A stretch of DNA of 64,000 bases from positions 6,971 through 70,970 of the forward strand of contig JASNZV010000029.1 in assembly GCA_048499455.1 (NCBI GenBank), written 5' to 3'. Positions 62,276 through 64,000 of this stretch are shown here, in pieces (the stretch's first letter is position 1; each line of letters opens with the position of its first letter). Both the position numbers and the translations under genes were made by a program. The notes below the pieces were generated by a model that worked only from the letters and a program-made list of their open reading frames with translations, ran no database searches and was not told the DNA's origin. The stretch is from CFX5 sp023384495 (lineage in GTDB: Bacteria > Chloroflexota > Anaerolineae > Caldilineales > Caldilineaceae).

Positions 62276-63325
62276 TCAAACGGCGGCAGCGGCGGCCTGA
62301 CGGGCCTGCCAGGCCTCGCGGAAGGTCACGAGTCGCCGTTGCTCTTCATCCCAGAGCGCAAGCCAGATGGTGGAGAGGCTGCTCTTGATTGTGAGATGCA
62401 CAACCCGTTGTAATGCCGGATTCTGTTCGTGGCATGCTTCCAAGTGATAGTTTGGGATGCGCGGGCTGAGGTGATGGATGTGGTGAAAGCCAATGTTGCC
62501 TGTAAACCACTGCAACACTCGCGGCAATTTGTAATAGGAACTGCCATGCATGGCCGCCAACGTGTAATCCCACTGGGGGGTGTGCTCCCAGTAGGTGCGC
62601 TCGAACTGGTGCTGGACGTAGAAGAGCCAGGTGCCAACACCCGATGCAATCACGATCACGGGGGTCAGGATCAGGGCCAACGGGCCAAAGCCAATCAGCA
62701 ACCCCAGGCCGCCCATCCACCCTACGATGGCAAGATTGGTCCACCAGACGGAGGCGATCTCACCGTTGTGCCAGCCCTCGTCATCGCAGAGGGGGAGGCG
62801 CGAGAGCACGACGAAATTGATGGCGGGCGCAAAGCCAAACAGGAAGAGGGGATTACGAAAAACTCGGTAAACCAGGCGCATCCACCAGCTTGCCTGCATA
62901 TACTCGTCCACGGTCATCGTCCAGATGTCGCCGGTGCCACGTTCTTCGAGTTCGGCATGGTGGGCGTGGTGAATGGCGTGACCCTTGCGCCAATATTTGT
63001 AAGGCACCAGCGTGAGGATGCCACAGATGGTTCCAACCGTGTCATTGGCGCGGCGGCTTTTGAAAAACGATGCGTGGCCACAGTCGTGCTGGATGATAAA
63101 GATGCGCACCAAGAATCCCGCTGCCGGGATGGCGAGCAGCAGGGTCAGCCAGTAGCCAACGCCGAGGCTCCAATACATGAGCAACCAGCAAACCATTAGG
63201 CCACTGAACGAATTCGCCAGTTGCCAAATCCCCTTCGACAAATCTGGCTTTTGGTACGGTGCGACCAACTTGCGCCAATCGGCGTAGTCGGCAGCGGGTC
63301 GGTGCGATTGTGATTCCATTTCCAT
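62276..63325 (-). CDS. Fatty acid desaturase
   Basis: A 349-aa membrane di-iron enzyme. Three histidine boxes are complete: HDCGHASFF, HAIHHAHHAELEERG, and HHIHHLSPRIPNYHLE. Several membrane segments flank them. The third box HxxHH with 'SPRIPNYHLE' is the omega-6/DesA-like form. ATG 63325 gives a short N-terminal start; the frame open to 63607 is not supported. Introduces double bonds into membrane lipids; regiospecificity is not deduced. Confidence 0.93.
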   Translation of the reverse strand: MEMESQSHRPAADYADWRKLVAPYQKPDLSKGIWQLANSFSGLMVCWLLMYWSLGVGYWLTLLLAIPAAGFLVRIFIIQHDCGHASFFKSRRANDTVGTICGILTLVPYKYWRKGHAIHHAHHAELEERGTGDIWTMTVDEYMQASWWMRLVYRVFRNPLFLFGFAPAINFVVLSRLPLCDDEGWHNGEIASVWWTNLAIVGWMGGLGLLIGFGPLALILTPVIVIASGVGTWLFYVQHQFERTYWEHTPQWDYTLAAMHGSSYYKLPRVLQWFTGNIGFHHIHHLSPRIPNYHLEACHEQNPALQRVVHLTIKSSLSTIWLALWDEEQRRLVTFREAWQARQAAAAAV

Positions 63326-64000
63326 AGCGTATATTGCCCAACTGAATTGTGGATGCCATCTGCGGCAAGCGATTAGCCGGGTGCGGCGCCATCCATACGG
63401 AAAACAACATGCTTCAGGTACATAAACCGATTTCGGACGTTGAAGTTGCGTACGATCTTTCGAGCGCAGCATATCGCTACGATACGTTGATAGGGCAGAG
63501 CCGCGCTTCCAAACCGCGCCCGCATTCACAATACAGGGGCATTGGCGACAGCTTGACCGGCGCAATGCCTGCAAACCATACAACGAGTGGCGAGCAAGAC
63601 AAAGCAACGTGATTCAATTCGATCTCTTTTGGATGCGGGTCAAGTACGTGTGGCGGCGCTGCGATCGTGGTTATCCTGTGGCAGACAAAAACGGAACATT
63701 ACCACATGGCTTACGCAGTGCCTGATGCTTGCCAGGAGACGTTTCACGATTCATGATCGCATATCCAGCCAAGGCGTGCGTAAGTCCTACACCATTGAAC
63801 ACATTATTGATGTGTCTATGTATTCATCATAGAGGGAAACACCCGCCTGGTCAACTTTCACAGCGGCTCGAAGTGTAATGCCAATTGCCATCAGGCCATT
63901 GCATCGCGCCTCGGTTTCGTATTCCCATCATCCCCATCCGCACAATTCCGCTCAATCTGGGCTGAAAATAGGGAAAAACAACGTAAAATAGCGAGCACAG
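63326..64000. other. Window end: gap with MITE-like ends and no clear gene
   Basis: No coding region has a protein-like pattern. A leftward ACTGCGTAAGCC (63715-63726) and a rightward GCGTGCGTAAGTCC (63776-63790) form inverted ends like those of the 13669-13876 element, bounding roughly 63700-63800. Nothing else was seen. Confidence 0.4.

Noticed and set aside
63587..63832. 81-codon + strand frame near the window end
   Set aside because: No family pattern and it spans the repeat ends; no ribosome site.

Overview
The window looks like chromosomal DNA of an uncultured or filamentous Chloroflexota bacterium, most likely of the Caldilineae/Anaerolineae type. This is an inference from GC-rich coding sequence, large secreted proteins built from DUF11, SdrD-B and TPT-repeat modules, a MalT-like LuxR regulator, BMP-type nucleoside transport, mevalonate-pathway enzymes, and short leaders or near-leaderless starts. 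No rRNA, tRNA, CRISPR array, phage module or insertion-sequence transposase was seen.

Layout. 1-10.8 kb: end of a methyltransferase, then a + strand nucleoside uptake and breakdown cluster (BMP lipoprotein, two-domain ABC ATPase, two permeases, amidohydrolase, two nucleoside hydrolases, PfkB-family sugar kinase) with a Phd/PIN toxin-antitoxin pair between the two hydrolases. 11.0-13.5 kb: ArsR-type repressor overlapping a P1B metal ATPase with an unusual CSC membrane motif. 13.5-20 kb: a MITE-like element, a small unknown gene, a 1381-aa modular surface protein and a Vgb-like propeller lipoprotein. 20-25 kb: tandem S41 peptidases, SmpB, a Uma2 protein and a divergent Tgt. 25-36 kb: DUF5990, a GT-C membrane protein, LhgO, a ThDP enzyme, a YVTN/di-heme secreted protein and a 1012-aa secreted protein with three 117-aa repeats. 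36-42 kb (- strand): winged-helix protein, lipoprotein, SDR, RtcB with an HNH nuclease, a small protein and a ParB-fold protein. 42-49 kb (- strand): paired terminators, a 747-aa TPT/SdrD-B surface protein, a sugar-dehydrogenase-like protein, an orphan E2 acyltransferase and a NUDIX protein. 49-54.4 kb: LuxR/MalT regulator, two small conserved-looking ORFs, a class IV aminotransferase and a small membrane protein. 54.4-55.3 kb: a GrdB-family gene split by an in-frame TGA that has the marks of a selenocysteine codon. 55.5-59.6 kb: three membrane proteins resembling complex I antiporter subunits. 59.6-63.3 kb: HMG-CoA reductase, HMG-CoA synthase and a fatty acid desaturase.

The clearest discoveries are the selenoprotein reading (UxxC motif plus a bacterial SECIS-like hairpin right after the TGA), a short LP-type hydrophobic tag shared by four otherwise unrelated secreted proteins, an orphan antiporter-like membrane module, and several dispersed palindromic repeat families.

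How genes work together: the first 10 kb import nucleosides, hydrolyse them to base plus ribose and perhaps phosphorylate the sugar. The 11 kb pair senses and exports a metal. The 59.6-62 kb pair makes and reduces HMG-CoA for mevalonate. The HNH and RtcB genes are 3 nt apart and probably co-translated.
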